Source: Emiliania huxleyi CCMP1516 (taxonomy: Eukaryota; Haptophyta; Isochrysidales; Noelaerhabdaceae). From it: 64,000 nucleotides of DNA. Under the pieces are notes generated by a model. The model was not told the DNA's origin. It searched no databases and was given only the letters and a program-made list of their open reading frames with translations. The DNA lies in NCBI RefSeq assembly GCF_000372725.1, contig NW_005201912.1, positions 35,872 through 99,871 on the forward strand. Direction: 5' to 3'. Positions 21,221-30,229 of this stretch are shown here, one piece after another (positions within the stretch are counted from its first letter, which is position 1; the number at the start of each line of letters is the position of its first letter). Both the position numbers and the translations under genes were made by a program.

Positions 21221-22720
21221 CTAGTGCGGGTACCGGGCGAACTCGGCGTACGCGGTGGGGTCGAGCTCGCACCAGAATGACTCGCAAACACCCTTTTCGA
21301 AGACCTCGCGCCCATTCTTGCAGAGCACGGCGAGCATGGACACCTCATGGATGAAGACGGACGAGACCGTGAAGGCCGGCTCATTCCAGAGATGTTCGAG
21401 CCTCAGCTCGCGCGGCGGCATGGCGAACTGGATCTCGCCCATGAGCGTTCCAGCGGCGCTGGTCCGCTGCGGTTGGCCTGGCAGCTTGCCCTGCATCGCG
21501 CAGATAATGTACTGCACTTGCAGGCAATAGTCCCAATGGTGATTGACGCGGATGAAGTTGAAGCCCGCGCCACTGCAGGAGTCGACGATAACTCTCATGT
21601 CGGGTGAACGCCATTTTCCGAACGCTAGGCCTTTTGCGAGCATGCACTGCTCTACGATCGTAGTATCGTAGCCGAGGAGCACTGGCCCTTTCAGCGGCCG
21701 AGCGTTCGGGTGGCCATTCTTGCCCCCGGTATTCTCGATCCAATTCTTGTCGCAAACCGCGCCGCGGAGTGCTTCATCGAAGAACGTGGCGCGGCCCGCA
21801 GGAGAGTGAGGTAGGCAGCTGGTCAGCCGGAATCTCATGCTGCTGTAAGTCATGCTGCTGTGCAGGATCGCATGGGAACGCCCCACGGTGAGTGGGCCCG
21901 AGCGCGGCACGCTCTTTGGAATGGTGTCCGGCGGCGTCGGCAGCGGCGGCAGATCCGATCGCAAGTGCAGGTCAAATGCCGTACGATGCGGCGTATCGAA
22001 CTCGCACAGCCCCACTATGATGCGCGTCTTGCGGTAGCACTTCCCCTCACGGCGCTCCCAAACGACGCCCTCGCAAAACGGCAGCCCAGAGGCTGCCGCG
22101 CTCTTGCACGCCGCTTTGCACTCGGCGAGGGTGCGTGCGCCCGGCACGTCGCTCCCTCGCGGCGAGTCCACCTCCTCCGCGCCGTGGCCGTCCCACCAGC
22201 AGTTGCGCCGCTCATGCAGGATCCAGGCGTCGGGGGGGGTTTGAGGAGGCGGTGGCGGCGGAGGCGAGGGCGGTGGAGGAGGCGGAGGGTGCGGCGATGG
22301 CGGCAACGTTGGTGGCGGCGGCGGAGGCGGCGGCGGAGGAGGCGGCAGCGGCAGCGGCGGAGGCGGCGGCGGCGGCGGCAGCGGCGGCGGCGGCGGCGGC
22401 TGCAGCGAGTCGGCACGCTGTTGCGACAAAGCTGGTGGCGACGGCTCGGCCCGCTTGAGCAAGCACACGGTGTTAGCGAGCGGCAGGGTGTGAGAGACGC
22501 GTGCAGGCGCCAAAATCAGTTCGCATGCCATGTCCACCCTGCCTCGCTTTTTTGGTGTGGATGCGTGCTGCGCTGCCACACACGCTCCGCTAGCCTCACA
22601 GAGCGCCTCGCACTCGGAGAGGCTGATTCCCCACAAGGCTGGTGCGCCGCCACGCGCGCCGCTGACGGTACGGCACGCACCGGCGGGCCCTCGAAGCGGC
22701 TCGAACGGCCTTTTCTGCAT
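21221..22720 (-). CDS. Secreted-type protein with PAN/apple-like modules and polyproline linker
   Basis: Open frame ending at 21221. The first ATG is at 22720 (MQKRPFEPL); the frame is open upstream to about 22913 and there encodes a hydrophobic WLLTVVAISPFSTVCACLC, so an upstream exon carrying a signal peptide may exist (possible acceptor AG near 22883). Residues after the ATG form two cysteine-rich, PAN/apple-like modules (CEALCEASGACVAAQH; TLAECKAACKSAAASG) separated by a long PPPPPLPPPP linker of the kind found in algal wall and surface glycoproteins. The C-terminal 200 residues (RVNHHWDYCLQVQYIICAMQ, CKNGREVFEKGVCESFWCEL) are unrecognised but cysteine-rich. Extracellular or cell-surface role is inferred. 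Confidence 0.6.
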   Translation of the reverse strand: MQKRPFEPLRGPAGACRTVSGARGGAPALWGISLSECEALCEASGACVAAQHASTPKKRGRVDMACELILAPARVSHTLPLANTVCLLKRAEPSPPALSQQRADSLQPPPPPPLPPPPPPPPLPLPPPPPPPPPPPPTLPPSPHPPPPPPPSPPPPPPPQTPPDAWILHERRNCWWDGHGAEEVDSPRGSDVPGARTLAECKAACKSAAASGLPFCEGVVWERREGKCYRKTRIIVGLCEFDTPHRTAFDLHLRSDLPPLPTPPDTIPKSVPRSGPLTVGRSHAILHSSMTYSSMRFRLTSCLPHSPAGRATFFDEALRGAVCDKNWIENTGGKNGHPNARPLKGPVLLGYDTTIVEQCMLAKGLAFGKWRSPDMRVIVDSCSGAGFNFIRVNHHWDYCLQVQYIICAMQGKLPGQPQRTSAAGTLMGEIQFAMPPRELRLEHLWNEPAFTVSSVFIHEVSMLAVLCKNGREVFEKGVCESFWCELDPTAYAEFARYPH

Positions 22721-22995
22721 CACGAGCAGTGTCGGCGTTCTCCGACCTAGAGTTGTATCACGTTTCCACAACCCGCCATTCACACAAAAAGTCTTCGCCC
22801 CCAAGACGCACAAGCAAGCACAGACAGTCGAGAAGGGAGAGATAGCAACGACAGTCAGAAGCCAGCGCTGGGTACTAGTAGTGGCAGACCGTGTAAAATT
22901 GCCCTACCTAGGTACTCCCGTGCGTGTGTGAGTGAGTATTCTTGATACGAAACCACGACGACACACACCAGTCGACTCGTATCGGTTGCCTCCAT

Positions 22996-23303
22996 GAGAG
23001 ACTATGGAAAGTTCACGTCATGACGGTTAAAACGGCTGTTAACCGTCATGACGTGGTCAATATGTCATGACAGCGGCTGCGAAACGACAGCAGCAACGAC
23101 GGCAGCAACGACAGCTGGTGACAGCTGGTGACAGCTGGTGACAGCTGGTGACAGCTGGTGACAGCCAGCTGCCAAGGAGGAGTGAAAGGCACCAGGAGCA
23201 GTGACAGCCATAGTGACAGTGACAGTGAAGCCAGTGAATGCCAACGACAGGCGGTGACAATGTCAGCGCGGGGCCCCGCGAGTGACAGCGACAGCGACAG
23301 CGT

Positions 23304-23336
<33 letters not shown>

Positions 23337-24667
23337 CGAGGCAGCGCCACAGGCACAGCCGTGAGGCAGCCATAGCCCTCGTGAACGAACTTGAGTTCCA
23401 GCCATAGTCATCGTCTACGATCCACATGCAGACTGCCGGTGCCAGCATGCACCTTGAGAGGTTCAACCCGAGGTGTGTTGCTCAATGCTCTGCGCGTTTT
23501 TGCTTGTGATCGTGATTTCAAGGTCCCAATCCTCGCGGCTGAGGATTGACACCGTTCGCTCGCGTGAGATTTTTGAGCGGCAGATGAACCAGCGCTGGAG
23601 CCCATCACGGCACATGCTGGAGGAAGGAGGGCAAGGGTTTTGCAGATTCTCCGACTCACGCCCGCTGCTGCTGACCGTGCGTGGCTACTGTTGAGAGGGT
23701 TTCTCATGTGGCGTCGGGCGTGCGAGTGAGCGGTCTCGCGCGCATGCATCTATATCTTGAGTGTCCTGTCTCTCTCGTTAGTGGCACCACACACTGTCCT
23801 GCGGGGGTGCTCATGACAGCAGCAATGACAGCAGCAATGACAGCAGCAATGACAGCAGCAATGACAGCAGCAATGACAGCACAGCAGCAGCAACGACAGC
23901 GATGACAGCAGCAATGACAGCAGGAATGACAGCTGCGCAATTACAGCAGCAGTGACAGTTGGACCAGTTGGGGATGGTTACGAAAGCAGTAACGACAGCA
24001 GCAACGACAGCAGCAACGACAGCTGGTGACAGCTGGTGACAGCTGGTGACAGCTGGTGACAGCCCTAGGTGTTAGATACACACGGGGGTGTGTTTGGACA
24101 CACAGGATACACGTGAATCCACACTCAGTCTGGATACACAGTGGATACACAGTGAGATACACAGCCTCCGGTTTCGAAGACGAGCACGTTTTTTTTGCTG
24201 TGTCCGAAAGAGGCATTCGCCTGAGATCGCCGTCGCCGATGCCCTTCAACCCGAACCCGGATCGCGCGCGGCGCGGCGCAGGCGCGACGGCCCTTGTGCC
24301 TGCGCCGGCACCTGCGCCGGCGCCTGCCGCCACGGCCCTCGCCGCGGCGGCGCCGGCTGCATTTGTGATGGCTTAGTTTGGTTCTCCCCTACATGCACAT
24401 GTACATGTAGATAGGCATGAGCGAGCGAGAGCCGGAGAGGGCGCGTGTGTAGGCAGCTTCCGAGAGTTGAGATACACTAGATACACTGTGTATCCACCCA
24501 AGTTCTGGATACACTGGATACATATCTAACACCTAGGGTGACAGCTGGTGACAGGTAGGTGTCACTGTCGCTGTCGTTTGCTGTATGACAGCTGGCAGCT
24601 GTCATGACAGCGGCTAACCGTCGTGACAGTGGCTAACCGTCATGACGTGAACTTTCCATAGTCTCTC
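22996..24667. mobile_element. 1.67-kb terminal-inverted-repeat element made of minisatellites
   Basis: The left end (22996-23028) starts GAGAGACTATGGAAAGTTC and the right end (24635-24667) is its perfect reverse complement over 33 bases, ending GTTCA..CTTTCCATAGTCTCTC in inverted form. No transposase is inside. The interior is arrays of GACAGCTGGT (23113-23160, 24020-24062, 24538 on), GACAGC/GTCAGC (23270-23345) and ATGACAGCAGCA (23813-23925). No convincing target-site duplication was found. Interpreted as a non-autonomous DNA transposon of satellite-rich structure. Small reading frames within it are repeat translations, not genes. Confidence 0.75.
24063..24538. mobile_element. Nested MITE-like element
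   Basis: Bounded by a perfect 16-base inverted repeat CCCTAGGTGTTAGATA. It sits inside the GACAGCTGGT array of the larger element, with TGACAG on both sides, which could be a 6-bp target duplication but is also part of the array unit. The interior is AT-richer and carries repeated GGATACAC / GTGTATCC blocks. A related end is at 4426. Confidence 0.7.
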
Positions 24668-24792
24668 TCTGAACGGCGGAGCTATTCTCACATCCACACA
24701 CACACCCCGTGCCAAGGAAGGCGCCGGGCCGTCCACGAGCAGAACGCGAGCGTCGGGAGACTTGCCGCCGCCCGCATCGGACCGCAGCCAGC

Positions 24793-25683
24793 ATGGAGAC
24801 CTTGAGACGCTCGTACATCCGCTTCCGCGGCGGTGCAGCGCTACAGGCTGAGCTCAACCGTGGTTCTGAGCGAGTCGCTCTGGTCGGCGCGACGCCCGGC
24901 GGCGCACAGTGCTCTCGCCTTGGCGTGTTTGTGAAGCGGCACGATCTTATCAACGGGATGCCATCCTACGAGAAGGATGGGGACCCAAGCGTGATGATGT
25001 GGTATTCGGGCGGGTGGAAGGTGGGCGACGCAAAGCAGCTCGGAAGAAAGGGCTGCGGCATCAGCTGCCCCGACGACGCCTTCGCTCCCGAGACCGCGAC
25101 CCGTGCTTGGCGCGTCAACCTACCCGCCGGCGGGGGCTGGTGCGACGCGCCGGACGTGCGCTGCATCGCGGGCGCTGCTCTGAGCGAGGAGCTCAAGCGG
25201 GCGGCGGCGCGGGTCGCCCTCGTGGGCAAGGCGCCCAAGGGCGCGCAGGACGCGAGCGCGTGGATGGGAGTCTTCTCCAAGTGCGACGAGGAGGTCAACG
25301 GTCACCCGTCGTACGAACTCGAGGGCAACGGTGAGGTGATGCTCTGGCACGCGGCGGACTGCTGGTACGTGGGCAACGCTGAGGACGCGGGCGAGCAGGT
25401 GGGCTTCCTCTCAGTGCGCGACGGGGCGCTGCTGCCGCAGTCGATCTCGCGCGTCTGGCGCGTGAAGCCAAAGGAGGGCGACGCCAAGAAGAAGAAGAAG
25501 GAGAAGAAGAAGGGCAAGGACGACTGGGTCGACGCCGCCGAGGTGCGGCTGCTCGCAGAGAGACCGACGGCCTCGCGCGTGTACGACGCAGCCACGTCCA
25601 GCTGGGTCGAGACGGCCACCCTGATTGTCTTTGAGGACAGCGGGCCGCCCGGCCGCGGCAGCAGGGTCTCCGCCGCTGCGTGA
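24793..25683 (+). CDS. Two-repeat WG/W-Y-x-G type protein, unknown function
   Basis: Intact 296-residue single-exon frame from the ATG at 24793 (METLRRSYIRF), 125 bases beyond the inverted-repeat element. It contains two copies of a module: GVFVKRHDLINGMPSYEK then VMMWYSGGWKVGD, and GVFSKCDEEVNGHPSYELEG then VMLWHAADCWYVGNAED. Modules of this NGxPxY...W-G type recur in many algal and other protist proteins without a known activity. A lysine-rich linker (KKKKKEKKKGKDDW) precedes a short C-terminal tail. No signal peptide or membrane segment is evident. Cytosolic or nuclear location is inferred from that absence only. Confidence 0.75.
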   Translation: METLRRSYIRFRGGAALQAELNRGSERVALVGATPGGAQCSRLGVFVKRHDLINGMPSYEKDGDPSVMMWYSGGWKVGDAKQLGRKGCGISCPDDAFAPETATRAWRVNLPAGGGWCDAPDVRCIAGAALSEELKRAAARVALVGKAPKGAQDASAWMGVFSKCDEEVNGHPSYELEGNGEVMLWHAADCWYVGNAEDAGEQVGFLSVRDGALLPQSISRVWRVKPKEGDAKKKKKEKKKGKDDWVDAAEVRLLAERPTASRVYDAATSSWVETATLIVFEDSGPPGRGSRVSAAA

Positions 25684-26179
25684 TGCCAAAAAGCGGCGTG
25701 GGCGAGATATGACACGCGTGTAGCATATAGAAAGGGTGGGAGGGGGTTGCCGGGGGGGGGCGGGGGGGGCGGGGCGTGTGTCTGATGAGGGGCAGGGGGA
25801 GAACTCGGGGGATGTGGCATGTGCCACAACCATGTGCGAGCGCATGTGAGACGGACACGATTGCATACATCGGGACATAAATACGTATTAGGTTTTGGTA
25901 TGCCCCACACACACAGAGAAAAGAACGACATACGTGATCGTGTGTACATGTATTTCCTCCTGTCGCTGTCCTAAGCTCGAGCTACAGCGTACAGGGGGAC
26001 AGCCTCTCGAGGGTCTACCCACTCGCCGACAGTCCCGCGGCCCAGCCTCTGCGGCTACGCGTTGGCGCAGATACAAGTCGCGCAGCGAACGTACCGCAAG
26101 ACGCAGCGCAGAGGTGTTAGTAGCGCAGAGGGAGAGCCGCAATCCACAGCGGCCTCTCCAACCGATCCGCAGCTCCGCC
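25684..26179. other. Intergenic region
   Basis: Between converging genes. Contains a G-rich run at 25740-25785 and nothing that looks coding on either strand. Confidence 0.6.
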
Positions 26180-27512
26180 TCAGGCCGGCGGGCCGAAGAA
26201 GGGTACCCGAGCGCCCGGCGGCAACGCAGGCACCCCGGCGAGGAGTCCAGCGACCTGTTCACGACAGGGGGCGCGCGTGACGAGGCGCCGTTCGCGCCGC
26301 CTGGCCGGGCGCGAGGAAGCGGCAGAGCTCACCCACACTCCGGCCGCGATGAGGGCGAGCGTGCAGAAGGTGTTTCCAAAGACGGAGAAGAGGAGGATGG
26401 CCAGCGTGCGATTCAGCTTCGGCCGCGTCTCGCCGAAGGGGAGGGACGCCTGCAGACGCTTGATGACCCGCCTGCGAGGTACAGCCGAGGAGCCGCCGAA
26501 GCTGACGGCCGACGGAGAACGCCGAGAGAACGCCGAGAGAACGCCGAGAGGCAGCCGAGAGGCAGCCGAGAGACAGCCGAGAGGCAGCCGAGAGGCAGCC
26601 GAGAGAACGCCGAGAGACAGCCGAGAGGCAGCCGAGAGAACGCCGAGAGACAGCCGAGAGACAGCCGAGAGGCAGCCGAGAGAACGCCGAGAGACAGCCG
26701 AGAGGCAGCCGAGAGAACGCCGAGAGACAGCCGAGAGGCAGCCGAGAGACAGCCGAGAGGCAGCCGAGAGAGGCCCCAAGAGATAACCCTCTCCGCCGTA
26801 ACCTCGGCTGCACTCGGCGGCATCTCGGCGGCATCTCGCGGCGGTGTTTGCCCAAACAGCGGCGTGACGCCGACGGAGAAGGCCATGCGGAAGGGGCGGG
26901 TGATGGTGCCGAAGGTGAGGTAAATGCCGGCGTACACGGCGAGGAACTTGGACCACTGCCCAGGCGCCAGCGGCGAGAGGCCCGTTGACTGGCAAAAGGT
27001 GAACCAGGCGACCGACACCGTCACGCCTGCCGCGCGAGGGAAGGAAGAGCTGCGAGGGGAGAGACTCGGGTACACATCGGAGGAGCCCGCCCGGGAACGT
27101 CTCGGAGGGCGTCTCGGGAGTAGCACGCTCGTATCATGGGCTCGGAGTGTCGTGGATGTCTCGGAAGGCGTGCCGCGCCAGCGTTGAGGTTCGAGACGAG
27201 TCCGTAGGTGAAGAAGGCGTCGACACCGAGCTTGCTCAGCGAAGCGCGGTCGAACTTCATCCACTTGCCAAACCACGCGCGCGCGCGCGCCACCGGCGAC
27301 TCACCAGCTGACTCACTCGCCATGCGCGGCGGACACGGTACCCGCGCCGCTCGTTGCAAAGGAGGCGCATATGCCGGTCGCAGCGCTGCTCCCCGCACCG
27401 CTGTCACGCCTGGCGAGCGCGCAGTCGTCCGGACGGCGTGCGAGGCGACGCCGGTGGACAGGATGAGCAGAGTGGCAGACGCGCTGAGCGTCGCAGTTGT
27501 ACATCTCGTCAT
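26180..27512 (-). CDS. Plastid-targeted conserved membrane protein, 4 exons
   Basis: Four exons join in frame: 27512-27179, 27026-26843, 26471-26333 and 26254-26180, giving 243 residues. The N-terminus has a signal peptide (TLSASATLLILSTGVASHAV) followed by a basic, proline/serine-rich transit-like region, the bipartite leader of complex plastids. The mature part (MKFDRASLSKLGVDAFFTYG, VSNLNAGVTVSVAWFTF, TGLSPLAPGQWSKFLAVYA, LTFGTITRPFRMAFSV, LAILLFSVFGNTFCTLALI) matches a plant and algal family of plastid integral membrane proteins of unknown function, with about four membrane segments. Introns 1 and 2 are GC-AG, intron 3 is GT-AG, and all acceptors are AG|G. Phases agree at every junction (1, 2, 0), which supports the model. 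Confidence 0.8.
26510..26790. repeat. Tandem array filling plastid-protein intron 2
   Basis: On the minus strand the array alternates CTCTCGGCTGCCTCTCGG and CTCTCGGCGTTCTCTCGG units of about 11 bases, some 25 copies. It lies within the GC-AG intron 26842-26472. Long open frames across it in several registers are repeat artefacts. Confidence 0.85.
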
Positions 27513-29404
27513 CTTGCGGCCTCCAGCGCCGAGCAAAATCTTTGCGCTGCCTGGGGCCTGGCGCGCACTGGCGGCTGAGGGCCAAAAGCAAAACGCGCAG
27601 CGCGACTCGAGGCCGCGGGTGCGGGCGCGACTCGTCAACCAGGGAGAGCGGGCTCGACCCCCCTGGGAGGGGAGGCGACACGACCCAACGCCGCCGCCCC
27701 CGCCCGGGGAGACCTCGGCCGGGCCGTCGACGCCCTCGAAAGCGGTGGAGCCGGGAGAAGCTGGCGGAGATGAAGGGCGGCAGCGAGCGGAGGAAGCGAC
27801 ACCAACAACGAGGGAAACGGCCACACCGGCCGTCGCATGACGCTCGTGAGACGAGCAAGAGAACGAATCAAGGGGGGTCGGAACCCTGGGAGGACGGGGG
27901 GTGAGCCCTCATGCGGGGGGTTTACTCAAGTGCCTGCGCGAGTGAGTGTGGAGTGGGGGTGTGACGTGTGAGGCGTGCAGTGTGGTGTTCATTAGCTCCG
28001 AGTAGAGGGGGCGTCCTGCAGTTAAGGGGAAACCCGGTACGCGGGGCCAACCCTCGGAGACCCGTGTTTACTTTAAGGCCCTTGCCCTGCGAACGCGCAC
28101 CCCCGGGGCTAGGGCTCTCTAGCCCGTAACCCGATGCCAATCATCCGGCCCGCTGGGTGCGCTTCTGAGCTCCCTGGCCCTGGATGTGCGGTTAATGACT
28201 GCACTCCAAGTGCTCCAAGTGCTCCACTCTCACATCTCAGAGCCGTGTTCTATCTCAGCAACCCCGCTCGCGGGTGCTAGAGCAGCGTTCTTCAAGCTTA
28301 AACCCCACTCTACACAACACAGAGCAGCGTTTTGCCTAACAAGACTCCGCTCTGCAACCTTCAGAGCGGACTCTTGCTCAGAAAAACACCGACCAAACAC
28401 GTTCGAGCGGAGCCAAGTCAGTGCAACACCGCTCAACATACGTAGCGGGAGCGGTCAATTTCCGCGGAGAGGCTGCTTTCGCCTCCCTCAGTCGCGCTCT
28501 TCTCGGGTGAGTTGGAGGGAGCTACCGCAGTGCTTCCGGAAGTCATTTCAGACTTCGAGGCCATTGTCAATAATTAGCAGACCAGCCGGCGGAAAGGCCA
28601 CGCCGAAGCCCACCGGCAGAGGCGGTAACCGGCACCGGTACACCGGTATGGCTATGCTCCTCAGAGTGCCCGGAGGAATCATGATATTTTCACCGAAACG
28701 AAAGTCGAAAGACGAAACGCGAGCGCGGTGCGACGCGCGTGCACAGCGGTCAGCGCCACATAGGGAGTGCACGCCGTCTCTGAGAGACGGTGCTGAGCTA
28801 ACATACCGACTCGCGGCGTTAGGTAGAAAGGTGAAGAACAGTCAGGCTCGGACTGGACACCAGCGCGGTATGGGTGGACGCGGGACAGATGATGACGAAC
28901 ACGCACGAGCAACACACAGACACAAACAAAGCTCACAAGACACAAAGAACAAGGAAAAGAAAGCGTGGGGGGGGGGGGGGGGCTGTGACCCCTCAAATTA
29001 AGCCCAGCCACCACCAGCCAGCGACGAAACAAAAGAACAACGAAAAGAAATCGCTTGCTCTCCAAGTGCTTGCGAGCGTGTTCTGCACGTTCCTGGCAGT
29101 CGCCGTCGCAGCGCCAAGAGGCACCGCTCGCCAACAGGTTAGCCATACCGAGGCGGGTCCGTACGTGAACGACGCACAAGGCCTGAGTTGGCAAGGTAAG
29201 GGGAATGATCAGAATGGCAAGGCTCGGAATGCGTTCTTTGAACGTTCAGAACACCGGCCACTAGGCCCGCCTATACGGGACAGCCACCCTCTCAAAGCAC
29301 TCACCACACGATTATGCCGCCTCCTATTCGTCATCCTCTTCAAAGCCGACAATGGCTTCGTCCGCCGCCTTTCTCCGCCGTGCGGTACGCCTTGAGTGCC
29401 CGGT
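27513..29404. other. Gene-poor region with dispersed repeat D2
   Basis: No convincing gene. A dispersed repeat at 28178-28225 (CCCTGGATGTGCGGTTAATG, then ACTGCACTCCAAGTGCTCCA) recurs at 35419-35460. A run of short AGAGC-rich direct repeats fills about 28216-28440, and a G tract lies at 28968-28982. Confidence 0.5.
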
Positions 29405-29769
29405 TCAGGTTCTGCTTGCCGCAGTTGTCACGTACAGCTCCTCGAGCTCGACCCAGCGCGTATCAATGAAGCCGTCGTCATTCTGGTCCTCTCCAAACTT
29501 GCCGCGGGTGAGGTAGCACAGCGACGTCTCCGCCGCGGCCAGCTCATTGCGCCGCTTCTTCCCGACGAGCCGCTCAGGGTCGGCGAAGCGCATGCCAATC
29601 ACCTCCTTGATCTCGAACGAGTATGTCGGCACGACCGCGTCGTCTCCTCCGCCGTCGGCGAGGCGCGCCACGCGCTCCGCCGTGGCCGCCTTCTGGCATT
29701 TGTAGCGGGTACACATGGTGCGGCGCGCATACTTGAGCACACCGTGGTTGGTGCAGTTGGCGCACGTGC
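29405..29769 (-). CDS. Terminal exon of an unknown protein with EF-hand-like loop
   Basis: A frame of about 120 residues ends at 29405; an acceptor CAG|GCACGTGC at 29772-29770 suggests it is a last exon. It contains a possible zinc-binding cluster (CANCTNHGVLKYARRTMCTRYKC, given here as two C-x2-C like pairs around residues 2-25) and near the end an EF-hand-like loop (DQNDDGFID) followed by WVELEEL. Base composition is codon-like over the whole frame. Upstream exons were not identified. The family is not recognised. Confidence 0.45.
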
Positions 29770-29833
29770 CTGTGTGGGATAGGGCGACATAGCGACGCGC
29801 GCGCTCCGGGTATTTTTTCTGAGACACACACAC

Positions 29834-30229
29834 AGGGCCTCCACAGCTCAGGGGCTCTCACAGCGTCCCATGAAGGTTCACGGGGCCGACTACAGTGTAC
29901 AACGGGGAGGAGTGCGCCGTACCCCTGGCTGGGCGCAAAGGGTCTCGCTCTCGGCCTCGTCCCTCACCCCTCAGGCGTCAGGGCTACAGTAAAGCCGCGT
30001 GGTACTCTACCCTGTATCCAACGTGCGCAACGGCAACTCCGCTCTCCGGGTCCGGCGGCTCGCGTGCAACCCCAACCGGCCCCAACGCGGCCAAGAAAAA
30101 AGACATCAACCCTTCGAGAACCTCTCGAGAACAACTCGGTACCGCTCTCTCGACACTAGTACGGCGCGACAAGAGGACACCCACTTTCACATGACATGGA
30201 CACATGGAGATGGAGAGATTCATGGTGAG
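29834..30229. other. Intergenic region
   Basis: No gene-like signal; an A-rich tract (AAGAAAAAAGACATC) at 30093-30107. Confidence 0.5.

Noticed and set aside
23113..24062. Regular GACAGC / GACAGCTGGT arrays resembling a CRISPR array
   Set aside because: There are no unique spacers; units are adjacent tandem repeats in a eukaryotic transposon-like element.
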